Below, one piece after another: positions 44,349 through 52,652 of a DNA stretch of 64,000 nucleotides (its first letter is position 1; each line of letters begins with the position of its first letter). The stretch covers positions 186,001 through 250,000 of the forward strand of contig NC_008358.1 of the NCBI RefSeq assembly GCF_000013025.1, read 5' to 3'. The DNA is from Hyphomonas neptunium ATCC 15444 (GTDB lineage: Bacteria > Pseudomonadota > Alphaproteobacteria > Caulobacterales > Hyphomonadaceae). The translations under genes were made by a program, and so were the position numbers. The notes beneath the pieces were generated by a model that had not been told where the DNA came from, did no database searches, and saw only the letters and a program-made list of their open reading frames with translations.

Positions 44349-44978
44349 TCAGTTTGCAGCCGAACCATCGGGGCGGACATCGTCATTCATCGTCGCAAGC
44401 CGGATGCTGACGAGATAGGCTTTTTCCGCTTCCATGTTTGCCAGGATAAGGCCGGCCTGATCGGACACCATCAGCCGGAGGAAGCCTGCGGCGAAGCCGG
44501 CATCCATCTGGTTGAAGATCTGCGCAGCCTGATCGGCCTTCATGGCGCTGTACATGCTGGCAAGGTGCGCAATATCCTCGTCCGAGCTTGCCTGCATCTG
44601 TTGCCAGCGCGATTCCAGCGTCTCCTGCAGAAGTTTCAGCTCGGCAGTCTGCTGTTCCAGCTGGTTTTCCCAGTCCTGAAGCTCAAGCTGCTTCTTCTTC
44701 ACTTCGTCGCGTTCAGATTCAAACAGCCACTGATCTTCTTCCAGAAGGGAGGCCGATTCCGAGGAGAAGCATACCTGGGTGAGATTGCTGGAGCTGGCGA
44801 CGGCCGGTTCGGGTTTGGGCGTGGTCTCGGTACTGGCAACCGCGCTGCTGATTTTTGCTTCGGTGGCGGGCGCCTGTTCGGCAAATGCCAGCGCGTCCGG
44901 GAGGAAGCGGGTTGCGCCACCGATCGTGAAGAGAACACCGAGTGTGAGGAGGACGTTTGAGCGGTTGTGCATGGGCAT
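44349..44978 (-). CDS. motE: Flagellar motility protein MotE
   Basis: A 209-residue protein: an N-terminal membrane or signal segment (LLTLGVLFTIGG), a long coiled coil (about residues 75-135) and a C-terminal MgtE_N-like domain with SMYSAMKADQAAQIFNQMD and GLILANMEAEKAYLVS, the MotE hallmark. In rhizobia MotE is a periplasmic chaperone needed for motility. Last gene of the fliL-DUF6468-motE minus-strand block. Possible starts at 44978 or 44972. Confidence 0.8.
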   Translation of the reverse strand: MPMHNRSNVLLTLGVLFTIGGATRFLPDALAFAEQAPATEAKISSAVASTETTPKPEPAVASSSNLTQVCFSSESASLLEEDQWLFESERDEVKKKQLELQDWENQLEQQTAELKLLQETLESRWQQMQASSDEDIAHLASMYSAMKADQAAQIFNQMDAGFAAGFLRLMVSDQAGLILANMEAEKAYLVSIRLATMNDDVRPDGSAAN

Positions 44979-44990
44979 AACTCTTTTCGA

Positions 44991-45479
44991 TCAGGCCGAT
45001 TTTGCACGGGGAGGGGGGGCAGGAATGTCTGCCTGACTTGCTTCGGTAACAGCGCGCATCTGGCGCATCAGGGTTGTCATCTCAACGATGCGGGCGCGGG
45101 ACTGGTCGAGAACATCGCGCATCATCACATTGAGCTCGGTCTGGGCGGCATGCACCTGGTTGGTTACGCCGGTCTGCGAGCGCTCCATGGTCATGATGGT
45201 GTCTTCCAGACGTTTGCACATCTTCTCGCCATCGCTGATGAGATGCGCGAGGCGTGTAGCCATGCTCTCTACGCGGGTGCGCGTGTCATGGGTTGCCTGG
45301 GACATGGCCGAAACCGAATTGGTCATCGCCGTGATTGTGGCGCCAAGCCCGTCTTTGGTGTCCTGGAGGGCTCGCAGACGTTTTGACAGCACGAAGCAGT
45401 ATACGCAGGCCGCAAACGATACGAGGAAGATTGCCACGTCCGTCGGCTGAATGGTGTTGATGAGGGCGGAGATGTCCAT
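44991..45479 (-). CDS. DUF6468-like membrane protein of the flagellar cluster
   Basis: A 162-residue protein with one N-terminal membrane segment (VAIFLVSFAACVYCFVL, about 15-31) and a long cytoplasmic or periplasmic helical tail (residues 35-140) with regular heptads, ending Pro/Lys-rich. Its place between fliL and motE is conserved in Caulobacter-type flagellar clusters. Function not established; a role near the stator or MS-ring is inferred only from context. Confidence 0.7.
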   Translation of the reverse strand: MDISALINTIQPTDVAIFLVSFAACVYCFVLSKRLRALQDTKDGLGATITAMTNSVSAMSQATHDTRTRVESMATRLAHLISDGEKMCKRLEDTIMTMERSQTGVTNQVHAAQTELNVMMRDVLDQSRARIVEMTTLMRQMRAVTEASQADIPAPPPRAKSA

Positions 45480-45483
45480 GGCG

Positions 45484-45999
45484 CTACCTCAACAGGAATT
45501 CTGTAATCAGCACGCCGTTTGAAGCGGCGCTGCCAACGACGAGTTCGGAGCGGCGCGCCAGCTGTTCGCGCAGGTGCGGGTAGAAGCCGGGCTCTTCCAG
45601 ATCCTTGAGTTCGATCGAGCGAAGGTAGTTGTTGAATGCATCGATCAGCATCGGCTCGGCCTGTTTGACCTTGGCCGCGTTGTCCTTGCCGGTGACGATT
45701 GAAATATTGAGCTTCAGATAGCGGTCGGCCGGCGCGCTGCCGATCGTGATGAGGATTTCCTTCATCTCGATATAGACCTGATCCTGCGCCAGGGGCGCTA
45801 CCGCCGGCGCAGCCGTTTCCGAACCCGCTGGCGGACATGCCGCAGCAGGCGTTTGGGCAGGCGGAGTCAGGAAGTAGAACAAGCCGAAGGAGCTCGCCAA
45901 AGAGGCGGCAGCAACTATCAGCAGCCCGGCGATACCACCGCCGGACTTCTTCCCGGATTCTGTCTGTCCCGATTCGTTCGTGTCGGGTTTCTTAGCCAT
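45484..45999 (-). CDS. fliL: Flagellar basal-body-associated protein FliL
   Basis: A 171-residue protein: basic cytoplasmic N-terminus, one membrane segment (about 23-43, IAGLLIVAAASLASSFGLFY), Pro/Ala linker, then the FliL periplasmic domain with YIEMKEILITIG, RYLKLNISIVTG and VLITEFLLR at the end. It forms a ring around the stator and stabilises it. First gene of a minus-strand block divergent from fliF, separated by 104 bases. A second FliL-like gene lies at 62820-63386. Confidence 0.85.
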   Translation of the reverse strand: MAKKPDTNESGQTESGKKSGGGIAGLLIVAAASLASSFGLFYFLTPPAQTPAAACPPAGSETAAPAVAPLAQDQVYIEMKEILITIGSAPADRYLKLNISIVTGKDNAAKVKQAEPMLIDAFNNYLRSIELKDLEEPGFYPHLREQLARRSELVVGSAASNGVLITEFLLR

Positions 46000-46103
46000 C
46001 TAGCCCCCATTGGATCTCGTGAGGCACGTTCCTAATGACTGATCCGGGGTAAAGATAACCTTAACGATTTCGCGCCAAATATTAATCATTACAGCTGACT
46101 CGT

Positions 46104-47714
46104 ATGCAGCCTGGGGCGACCGCATTTATGAAATTTCTTGATACTCTCAAAGCCCTGCCTGTTTCGCGGCAGCTGATGCTGGCCGCCGCGGTGGCGGGCA
46201 TGATTGCCGCAATGAGCTTCCTGGTTCAGGGGGCGACGCGTGATCCCATGACGTTGCTCTATTCCGGCCTTGAACCGGCCCATGCCGGCGACATCATCAA
46301 GGAGCTGGAACAGTCTGGAACTCCCTATGAAATCAAGGGCGAAGCGATCTTTGTGCCGCAGGGAAAGCGGGACGCGATCCGCTTCACACTGGCCCAGCAG
46401 GGGCTGCCGCGCCCGTCGGTGCAGGGCTATGAACTGCTGGACGAGGTGAACGGGTTTTCGGTTACGTCGGAAATGTATAACGCGGCCTATTGGCGGGCCA
46501 AGGAAGGCGAGCTGACGCGGACGATCCTGGCTATTCCCGGCGTGTCTTCGGCGCGGGTGCATATCGGCGCGAATCTGCGGTCTGGTTTCTCGCGGTCGCA
46601 GCCCAATCAGACCGCTTCGGTAACCCTGACGACCGCGCGTGACATGACGGCGGGCCAGGCAGAAGCCATCCAGTATATGGTGGCGCTGGCCGTTGCGGGC
46701 CTGCGCGCCGAGGATGTGGCCGTGATCGACCCGGTGAAGGGCATTCTGGCGGGGCCGAAAGCCAACCGGACCGAAGAACCCGCAGTGGCCGCCGCGACGC
46801 AGGCGAGCCTGCTGGAACAGAAAATCCTCAGCCTGCTGGAGCCGCGGGTTGGCGTGGGCAATGCGCGGGTTTCGGCGACCGTGGATGTCAGCCGGCAGCG
46901 GCAGGTCACCTCGGCAGTGACATTTGACCCCAATTCAAGGGTCATCCGTAACCGGACGACCAATGATTCCACCGGTGCAAGCGCCGGGGCAGGCGGGGGC
47001 ATGACCGTCGCCAGCAACCTGCCACAAGGCGGCGAAGGCGGGGGCGGAAACACCTCCACCAACAAGAACTCGACCGAAACGGTCTCCTATGAAATCAATG
47101 AAACGCGCACCGAAGTCGAAACGCTTCCCGGTGAGGTTCAGCGGATCACCATTGCGGTGTTGCTGAATGAGCAGGCGCTGGGAATTGATCCGGCGGCGGC
47201 CGATGTGGCCACGCTGACCCAGCAGATGGCGGCGGATTTCGAACAGCTGATTGCTTCGGCGGCAGGGATTGATACCGCTCGGGGCGATACGATTTCGATT
47301 GAACTGATGCCGTTCCAGGCGGTGCCTGTCGATGATCTCATCGAAGTGCCGGGCATGGTTGAGCAGCTGATGGAGCGCTATTTCTGGTCCGGATTGCAGG
47401 CTTTGCTGTTGGGGCTGGTGGTGATCGTGCTGGGGGTCGGCGTTGTACGCCCGATGCTTGTGCAGAAATCGAAGGATGCTCTGTCTCCGGAGGATCTTGG
47501 GGCAGGGGCGGGCGCAGAGGGTGCCGGGCGGGCCGTTGCCAGCGGCGCCGATGTGGAAAGCGACCCGTTCGCCTATCTCAAGGATTATGCCACCGACCGG
47601 CAGGAAGAGACAGCCGCGCTGCTCCAGCAATGGCTTACGGAAGATCAGCAGTCGGGGCAGACCGATCAGATCGCCACGGCTTTTGACAATCGCAAGGTCG
47701 CCGTGAATGAGTGA
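46104..47714 (+). CDS. fliF: Flagellar MS-ring protein FliF
   Basis: A 536-residue protein with two membrane segments, LMLAAAVAGMIAAMSFLV near residue 29 and LQALLLGLVVIVLGVGVV near residue 435, and between them the YscJ/FliF ring domains (LLYSGLEPAHAGDIIKELE, NAAYWRAKEGELTRTI, SARVHIG). The C-terminal cytoplasmic tail (about 100 residues) would bind FliG. ATG 46104 or ATG 46128 could start it; neither has a strong ribosome site. It is the first of five overlapping genes. Confidence 0.92.
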   Translation: MQPGATAFMKFLDTLKALPVSRQLMLAAAVAGMIAAMSFLVQGATRDPMTLLYSGLEPAHAGDIIKELEQSGTPYEIKGEAIFVPQGKRDAIRFTLAQQGLPRPSVQGYELLDEVNGFSVTSEMYNAAYWRAKEGELTRTILAIPGVSSARVHIGANLRSGFSRSQPNQTASVTLTTARDMTAGQAEAIQYMVALAVAGLRAEDVAVIDPVKGILAGPKANRTEEPAVAAATQASLLEQKILSLLEPRVGVGNARVSATVDVSRQRQVTSAVTFDPNSRVIRNRTTNDSTGASAGAGGGMTVASNLPQGGEGGGGNTSTNKNSTETVSYEINETRTEVETLPGEVQRITIAVLLNEQALGIDPAAADVATLTQQMAADFEQLIASAAGIDTARGDTISIELMPFQAVPVDDLIEVPGMVEQLMERYFWSGLQALLLGLVVIVLGVGVVRPMLVQKSKDALSPEDLGAGAGAEGAGRAVASGADVESDPFAYLKDYATDRQEETAALLQQWLTEDQQSGQTDQIATAFDNRKVAVNE

Positions 47715-48318
47715 CGCCGTATTCTCCCACCTGCCACGGTTTGATGCGGTGACCGGGCCGCGGCCCGCTGATTGGCTTCGCGCGATGACGCGGGATGATC
47801 TGCAGGCGCCTTCGCGGCCTGAAGAGGCGGAAACGCCCGCGCCTGCGCCGGCGCAGGCCAAAGCTGAACCTGCCGTGGTGCGGCCCATTCCGCAGGAGAC
47901 TGCTGCGCTGCAGGCGACGATCTCGAGCCTGGCAAAGGCGATGGAGCGGATTGATGCCGAATCCCGTCAGCAGACGGTGGAAACGGTGCAAGCGATCGCC
48001 GGTCAGCTTTTTCCCGAACTATCCCGGCGGTTTCTGGCTGAGGAAATTGGCCGGCACCTGCCGGGGCTTATTCCCGTTGCGGTGCCGGTTGTCGATATTC
48101 GCGCCGAGCCGGGGCTGGCAGCGCAGCTGGAGGAGATGATCAGCCGCACGCCCTCTCTGGAGGGGCGGTGCAACGTTATCGCGCAAGACGGGCAGGGGAC
48201 TGGCCGCGCGGAAGTTTCCTGGCGCACTGGCGGGGTCAGTTTTGACTTCGAGAGTCTGTTGGACGCCTGCCTGAATGATCTTGGATCAACACATAAAAAG
48301 AATACGGAGTACAAATGA
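47707..48318 (+). CDS. fliH: FliH-like flagellar export protein (FlbE)
   Basis: A 203-residue protein with a Pro/Ala-rich N-terminus and a helical then alpha/beta C-terminus (LFPELSRRFLAEEIGRHLPG and RAEVSWRTGGVSFDFESLLDACLND), as in FliH/FlbE of Caulobacter. FliH binds and restrains the FliI export ATPase and docks to FliN, which is encoded next. Start overlaps the fliF 3' end by 8 bases; the stop overlaps fliN. Sequence conservation of this family is weak, so the name relies partly on position. Confidence 0.75.
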   Translation: MSDAVFSHLPRFDAVTGPRPADWLRAMTRDDLQAPSRPEEAETPAPAPAQAKAEPAVVRPIPQETAALQATISSLAKAMERIDAESRQQTVETVQAIAGQLFPELSRRFLAEEIGRHLPGLIPVAVPVVDIRAEPGLAAQLEEMISRTPSLEGRCNVIAQDGQGTGRAEVSWRTGGVSFDFESLLDACLNDLGSTHKKNTEYK

Positions 48319-48638
48319 TGGCTACCCCCGAAAAGGCGATGACGGAGTTCGACGGTCAGGACCGCCGCGATCCGTCAGGGCGCAATTCCTACCGCCGCTC
48401 GATCTACAGTGTACCGGTAACGGTTACGGTCTCGATTGGTCAGAAGCGTCTCAGCGTGCAGGAAATTCTGGAGCTTCAGCCTGATTCCGTGATCGCGCTG
48501 TCTTCAAAGGTGGACGATCCGGTGGATCTTTTCATTGATGACAAGCTGATCGCGAAGGGTGAGCTGGTTGAGACCGATGACGGCCAGATTGCCGTGAAGA
48601 TCGTTGAAATCATTGAAAAGGCCATTGAGCCGGAATGA
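48315..48638 (+). CDS. fliN: Flagellar motor switch protein FliN
   Basis: A 107-residue protein with a charged N-terminal tail and one SpoA (surface presentation of antigens) domain: VPVTVTVSIGQKRLSVQEILELQPDSVI and DLFIDDKLIAKGELVE...DGQIAVKIVEII. FliN forms the lower C-ring and docks FliH. ATG 48315 (or 48318) overlaps the fliH stop; the stop overlaps fliP (ATGA). Confidence 0.93.
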   Translation: MMATPEKAMTEFDGQDRRDPSGRNSYRRSIYSVPVTVTVSIGQKRLSVQEILELQPDSVIALSSKVDDPVDLFIDDKLIAKGELVETDDGQIAVKIVEIIEKAIEPE

Positions 48639-49393
48639 TCAGGGCGGCAGCCTTCTATCGTATCCTGTTTCTGGCTGCTTTTGCCGCCTGCCTGGCCTTT
48701 TCCGGACACGCACAGGAGGCGCCCGCTGCGCTGGACGGGTTGCTGAACCCGTCCGGTGACGGACAGCTTTCAAGTTCGGTTGTCCAGCTGGTTCTGCTTG
48801 TTACGGTGCTGAGCCTGGTGCCCGGCATTGCGATGATGGTCACGTGTCTGCCATTTATGGTGATCGTGTTCTCTTTCATGCGCCAGGCGATCGGCGTTCA
48901 GCAGGCACCGCCCAACATGATGATCATGGCACTGGCCATGTTTCTGACCTTCTTCGTCATGGAGCCGGTTTTCATGTCAGCGTGGGAGAACGGCATCTCG
49001 CCCTATATGGACGGCGTGCTGGACGAGCAGCAAGCCTGGGCGCTTTCAACAGACCCCTTCCGTGCCTTCATGATGCAGCGGACCGACCCTGAAGCGCTTC
49101 TGACGCTTGGGGACGCGGTCAATCGGCCGGTTGTGGAAGGGGAGGACCCGGCTTTTTCCCTGCTGGCAACGGCCTTCATGCTGAGCGAGATCAAGCACGC
49201 ATTCCAGATCGGCTTTGTGATCTTTTTACCCTTCATGGTGATTGATCTTGTCGTGGCCTCCGTCCTGATGGCGGTGGGTATGATGATGGTGCCGCCAACG
49301 GTTGTTTCCTTGCCCTTCAAGCTGGGGTTCTTCGTATTGGCCGATGGTTGGCTTAAGATCACCGAGGCGGTGCTCAGGGGTTACGCAACATGA
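48635..49393 (+). CDS. fliP: Flagellar export gate protein FliP
   Basis: A 252-residue protein with a cleaved signal peptide (LAAFAACLAFSGHA) and four membrane segments. Conserved: LVTVLSLVPGIAMMVTCLPFMVIVFSFMRQAIG, PPNMMIMALAMFLTFFVM, AFMLSEIKHAFQIGFVIFLPFMVIDLVVASVLMAVGMMMV. It forms, with FliQ and FliR (not in the window), the export gate pore. It overlaps both neighbours by 4 bases. Confidence 0.95.
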   Translation: MIRAAAFYRILFLAAFAACLAFSGHAQEAPAALDGLLNPSGDGQLSSSVVQLVLLVTVLSLVPGIAMMVTCLPFMVIVFSFMRQAIGVQQAPPNMMIMALAMFLTFFVMEPVFMSAWENGISPYMDGVLDEQQAWALSTDPFRAFMMQRTDPEALLTLGDAVNRPVVEGEDPAFSLLATAFMLSEIKHAFQIGFVIFLPFMVIDLVVASVLMAVGMMMVPPTVVSLPFKLGFFVLADGWLKITEAVLRGYAT

Positions 49394-50484
49394 GCACAGT
49401 TACGCGGCTTAACCGGCGCGCAGAAACGCCCGCTAACAAGTCAGAGACGGCCGGGCCGGCATTGACGCAGGCGCAGCGGGCGGCCGTCATCATTGCGCTG
49501 CTCGGTGACAGCGCCGCCAAACCGATTGTCAACAAACTTGACGATGTGGCTCTGGCGCGCGTGGCCTCGTCTCTGGAGACCGTGACGTATCTTTCCAGGG
49601 AAGACCTGATCGCTGTCGTCATCGATTTTCTCACGCAGTTGCGCAAGACATCCGGCGCGCTGCGGGGCGGGCGGTCACGCGCCCGCGAAGTCATCCAGGG
49701 GGTGGTCGATTCCAGCCGTATGAAGGCAATTTTCGGCGAAGAGGAGCCGGTGCTTCAAGCCGCCCAGATTGCCGAAACGGGTGACGTATGGACCCGCCTC
49801 AGCACGCGGGACGGGAAACTGGTTGCCGCTTACCTCAACCGCCTGACGCCCAACATCATTGCGCTGATCCTGCGCAAGCTTGACGCGTCCATTGCCTCCA
49901 ACATCATCTGTCATCTGAAGGACGAAAAGCTCGGGCCCACACTCGGTCAGATGGTTGAGGCGCCCAAGCTCGATCCCGGCATCGATTCGGTGATTGAGCG
50001 AATGCTGGAAATGGAGTTCCTGAACGCGCCAGGCGAAGAGACCGGGGACGCCGGGGATGAGAGCCATCTTGAGATGATCGGGGAGGTTTTGAGCCTCATC
50101 CCGACCGACAAGCGGGAGAATCTCGTTGGCTTCCTGAAACAGCGTTATGAAGAAAAGCTTCCTCTGATCCAGAAGGGGCTGTTCACGGTTGAGGGGCTTC
50201 CCGATCTCTTGCCTCGCAACGCGGTGCCGGTGGTATTCAAGGAGCTCGACCAGCAGGTTGTCCTGCGGTTGCTTGCCTCGTTCCGCGGCGCCAATGATGC
50301 GGTTTCCGAATACCTGCTGGGGAACATCTCTTCCCGCATGGCAGATCAGTACCGGGAAGACCTCAAAGAGATCGGCGCCGTGGCGCCCAGCGAGGCAGAG
50401 ACGATCCAGCGGGAGTTTCTGACGACGCTGATGGATATGCGCCGGCGCGGTGTGATCACGATTACGAAGGCTGGCGCGAAGTAG
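49390..50484 (+). CDS. fliG: Flagellar motor switch protein FliG (divergent)
   Basis: A 364-residue FliG with N-terminal FliF-binding domain (AAVIIALLGDSAAKPIVNKL), middle domain (about 110-205) and C-terminal torque domain (LFTVEGLPDLLPRNAVPVVFKELDQQVVLRLLASFRG). In the middle domain the usual EHPQ motif that contacts FliM is absent; the corresponding place reads NRLTPNIIALIL (about 150-161). The R in LLPRNAV and the D/E of FKELD keep part of the torque-helix charge. Its place after fliP rather than after fliF is unusual. Confidence 0.88.
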   Translation: MSTVTRLNRRAETPANKSETAGPALTQAQRAAVIIALLGDSAAKPIVNKLDDVALARVASSLETVTYLSREDLIAVVIDFLTQLRKTSGALRGGRSRAREVIQGVVDSSRMKAIFGEEEPVLQAAQIAETGDVWTRLSTRDGKLVAAYLNRLTPNIIALILRKLDASIASNIICHLKDEKLGPTLGQMVEAPKLDPGIDSVIERMLEMEFLNAPGEETGDAGDESHLEMIGEVLSLIPTDKRENLVGFLKQRYEEKLPLIQKGLFTVEGLPDLLPRNAVPVVFKELDQQVVLRLLASFRGANDAVSEYLLGNISSRMADQYREDLKEIGAVAPSEAETIQREFLTTLMDMRRRGVITITKAGAK

Positions 50485-50504
50485 TGTCCTTGGTGACAGA
50501 ACAC

Positions 50505-50537
50505 AAAAAAGGCCGGACCCGTTAGGTCCGGCTTTTT
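50505..50537. terminator. Bidirectional terminator between fliG and flgI
   Basis: GCCGGACC (50512-50519), loop CGTTA, GGTCCGGC (50525-50532), with a run of A before and of T after. It can end both the fliF-fliG and the flgE-flgI transcripts, which converge here. Confidence 0.85.
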
Positions 50538-50555
50538 GCTATTCAGCGCCAGCTT

Positions 50556-51665
50556 CTAGCGGATCACAAGGTCCGCATGAATGGCGCCTGCCGCTTTCAT
50601 CGAGCGGATGATGTCGGCCATTTCCTGCGGTGACACGCCAAGGGCATTCAGGCCCGCAATCAGCTGAGAGAGGGTCACATTCGGGTCAAGCATGGCGATG
50701 TTGCTGTTGCCCGTCTGGGTGATGGTAATCTCCGAGCGCGGCAGAACCATGGATTCCCCGCGGGCGAAGGGATTGGGCTGAGAGGCAACGGGCGTCTCGC
50801 GCACCTTGATGGCGATATTGCCCTGCGCGATGGCGACCCTGGAAATCGTAACGTCTTCACCCAGAACAATGGTGCCGGACTTTTCATCAATGACGATCCG
50901 GGCAGGGGAGGCCACTTCAACGGAAAGGTTTTCGATGCTTGCCAGGAGGCGGGCCGGGGATTCGGAAATGCCGCGCAGGTCGAGCTCGATTGTGCCGGGG
51001 TCGCGCATTGAGGCCAGGGGAACCCCCAGCGCGGCGTTGATCGTGTCTTCGATCCGCGCCGCTGTGGTGAAGTCGGGAGACCGCAGGGCCAGCGATATGA
51101 GTTCATTGCGATTGAAGTCGTAATTCACTTCACGCTCGACCTTGGCGCCGTTGGGCACCGAGCCGGTTGTGGGAGAGCCCCTCGTTTCGCGGGCGCCCTG
51201 GGCTTTTACATCGATCCCGCTGACGATGATCGAGCCTTGCGCCACGGCGTAGATTTCATTGTCACCCGCTTTGAGCGGCGTGAGGATCAGCGTGCCGCCC
51301 TCAAGGCTCGTGGCGTCGCCAATGGAAGCGATGTTGACATCAATGCTGGACCCCTTGCGGGAGAAGGGGGGCAGGGAGGCTGTTACGAGGACCGCGGCGA
51401 CATTCTTCGGCTTGATCTGTTCGCCCTGAACGTTGACGCCGAGCCGTTCCAGCAGGTGGGTCAGGGAATCTTCCGTGAACGGTGAATTTCGTACCGTGTC
51501 TCCGGTGCCGTTGAGGCCGACGACGATGCCGTAGCCGACAAGATCGTTCTCGCGGACCCCCTGAACATCCACCACATCCCGTATGCGTGCCTGGGCATCG
51601 GCGGGAAGGGAGAAGACCAGCGGGGCAAGAGCGAGGGCGGCAATCAGCCAGGGAGACCATTTCAT
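50556..51665 (-). CDS. flgI: Flagellar P-ring protein FlgI
   Basis: A 369-residue protein with a signal peptide (ALAPLVFSLPADA) and the full FlgI domain: RIRDVVDVQGVRENDLVGYGIVVGLNGTGD, PKNVAAVLVTASLPPFSRKG, DVNIASIGDATSLEGGTL, TITQTGNSNIAML. FlgI multimerises in the periplasm as the P-ring bushing around the rod. Last gene of the minus-strand flgE-flgK-flgL-flgI block. FlgA, its chaperone, is encoded at 61702. Confidence 0.95.
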   Translation of the reverse strand: MKWSPWLIAALALAPLVFSLPADAQARIRDVVDVQGVRENDLVGYGIVVGLNGTGDTVRNSPFTEDSLTHLLERLGVNVQGEQIKPKNVAAVLVTASLPPFSRKGSSIDVNIASIGDATSLEGGTLILTPLKAGDNEIYAVAQGSIIVSGIDVKAQGARETRGSPTTGSVPNGAKVEREVNYDFNRNELISLALRSPDFTTAARIEDTINAALGVPLASMRDPGTIELDLRGISESPARLLASIENLSVEVASPARIVIDEKSGTIVLGEDVTISRVAIAQGNIAIKVRETPVASQPNPFARGESMVLPRSEITITQTGNSNIAMLDPNVTLSQLIAGLNALGVSPQEMADIIRSMKAAGAIHADLVIR

Positions 51666-51669
51666 CGGA

Positions 51670-52647
51670 TTACCTCAGAAAATTCAGGAGGCTAAGGTTC
51701 GACAGGCGGGAAGTCAGCACATAGGCTGCTTCCAGACTTGCCTCGAGTTGTTTGAGTTCGGAGGCCGCGTCATACTGATCGCGTCCGACGATGTTGTTAT
51801 GGACGCTGTTGAGGATGGTTTCCTCTGTGTCCAGCGCTTCCTTGGCCTTCGCGACGCGCTCCTGGATGATGCCGACATCGGCGCGCAAATTCACGAGCGC
51901 GGATGTTCCCGTGCCAATCCGTTCGGCGCTTTCGCGGACGATTTCCGGGAAGTCCGTGAGCAGGGTGAGATTGTCCGCGCTGCCGCTTATCGCCATGACG
52001 GCGAGGCCGGAAATAATCTCGACAATTGCCGGGTCTGTTGCCGTCACGCTGTCTTGGTCGCTGGTCAGCGATGTGCCGCCATATATGGAGGTCTGCCATC
52101 CCCCGGTGGGCGACTGGAAATAATCGTCGAGCTGAACTTCAAAATCTGCCGCATCGATTGCCGTGGAAGCAATCTGGCGAATGTCGGCGAGTAGCTGGTC
52201 GGTATTACTGAAGGGCTGCGTTGCGGTCTCATCGCCCGAGAAGAGGAAACGGTCGCCATGCCGGCTGTTGAGCGCCGAGAAAACGTCCGAGAGCGCCGCT
52301 TTTGCGTCTCGCGACACAAGGTCTTTTCCCGGAACGTCGCCGACGCCCAAGGCTGTGAGCATCTGCACCTCAAGACCTGAAATGCGCTCTTGTACGCCGG
52401 CAAGGCTTTGCTGCGTGAGATCCAGGCGGCCTTCACGAACACCCAGCAGGCCGCGCTGATGTTCTATATCCAACAGCGCCTTGTCACTTATCATCGCGTC
52501 GCCGATGCGGCCGCCAAGATGTTTGGTCAGGTCCGCATACTGGCCGGTGACCGACTCCTGAGAGACGATCGTTGCGCGCGCGCGCATGTCGGCAATATTC
52601 TGGCTGAAGGAGGCCGAAACGATGCTGTTGGGGGGGATGATGCGCAT
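51670..52647 (-). CDS. flgL: Hook-filament junction protein FlgL
   Basis: A 325-residue flagellin-like protein: N-terminal SFSQNIADMRARATIVSQ helix, hypervariable centre and C-terminal D0/D1 helix with EETILNSVHNNIVGRDQYD... and LSNLSLLNFLR at the end, as in FlgL/FlaN. It connects FlgK to the filament. It follows FlgK by 5 bases, the usual partner order. Filament flagellin genes are not in the window. Confidence 0.88.
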   Translation of the reverse strand: MRIIPPNSIVSASFSQNIADMRARATIVSQESVTGQYADLTKHLGGRIGDAMISDKALLDIEHQRGLLGVREGRLDLTQQSLAGVQERISGLEVQMLTALGVGDVPGKDLVSRDAKAALSDVFSALNSRHGDRFLFSGDETATQPFSNTDQLLADIRQIASTAIDAADFEVQLDDYFQSPTGGWQTSIYGGTSLTSDQDSVTATDPAIVEIISGLAVMAISGSADNLTLLTDFPEIVRESAERIGTGTSALVNLRADVGIIQERVAKAKEALDTEETILNSVHNNIVGRDQYDAASELKQLEASLEAAYVLTSRLSNLSLLNFLR

Positions 52648-52652
52648 GAGTA

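Noticed and set aside
46000-46103. Sigma-54 or CtrA sites between fliL and fliF
   Set aside because: GGCACG occurs but without GC at the right distance; TTAA halves are present but not spaced by 7 bases.
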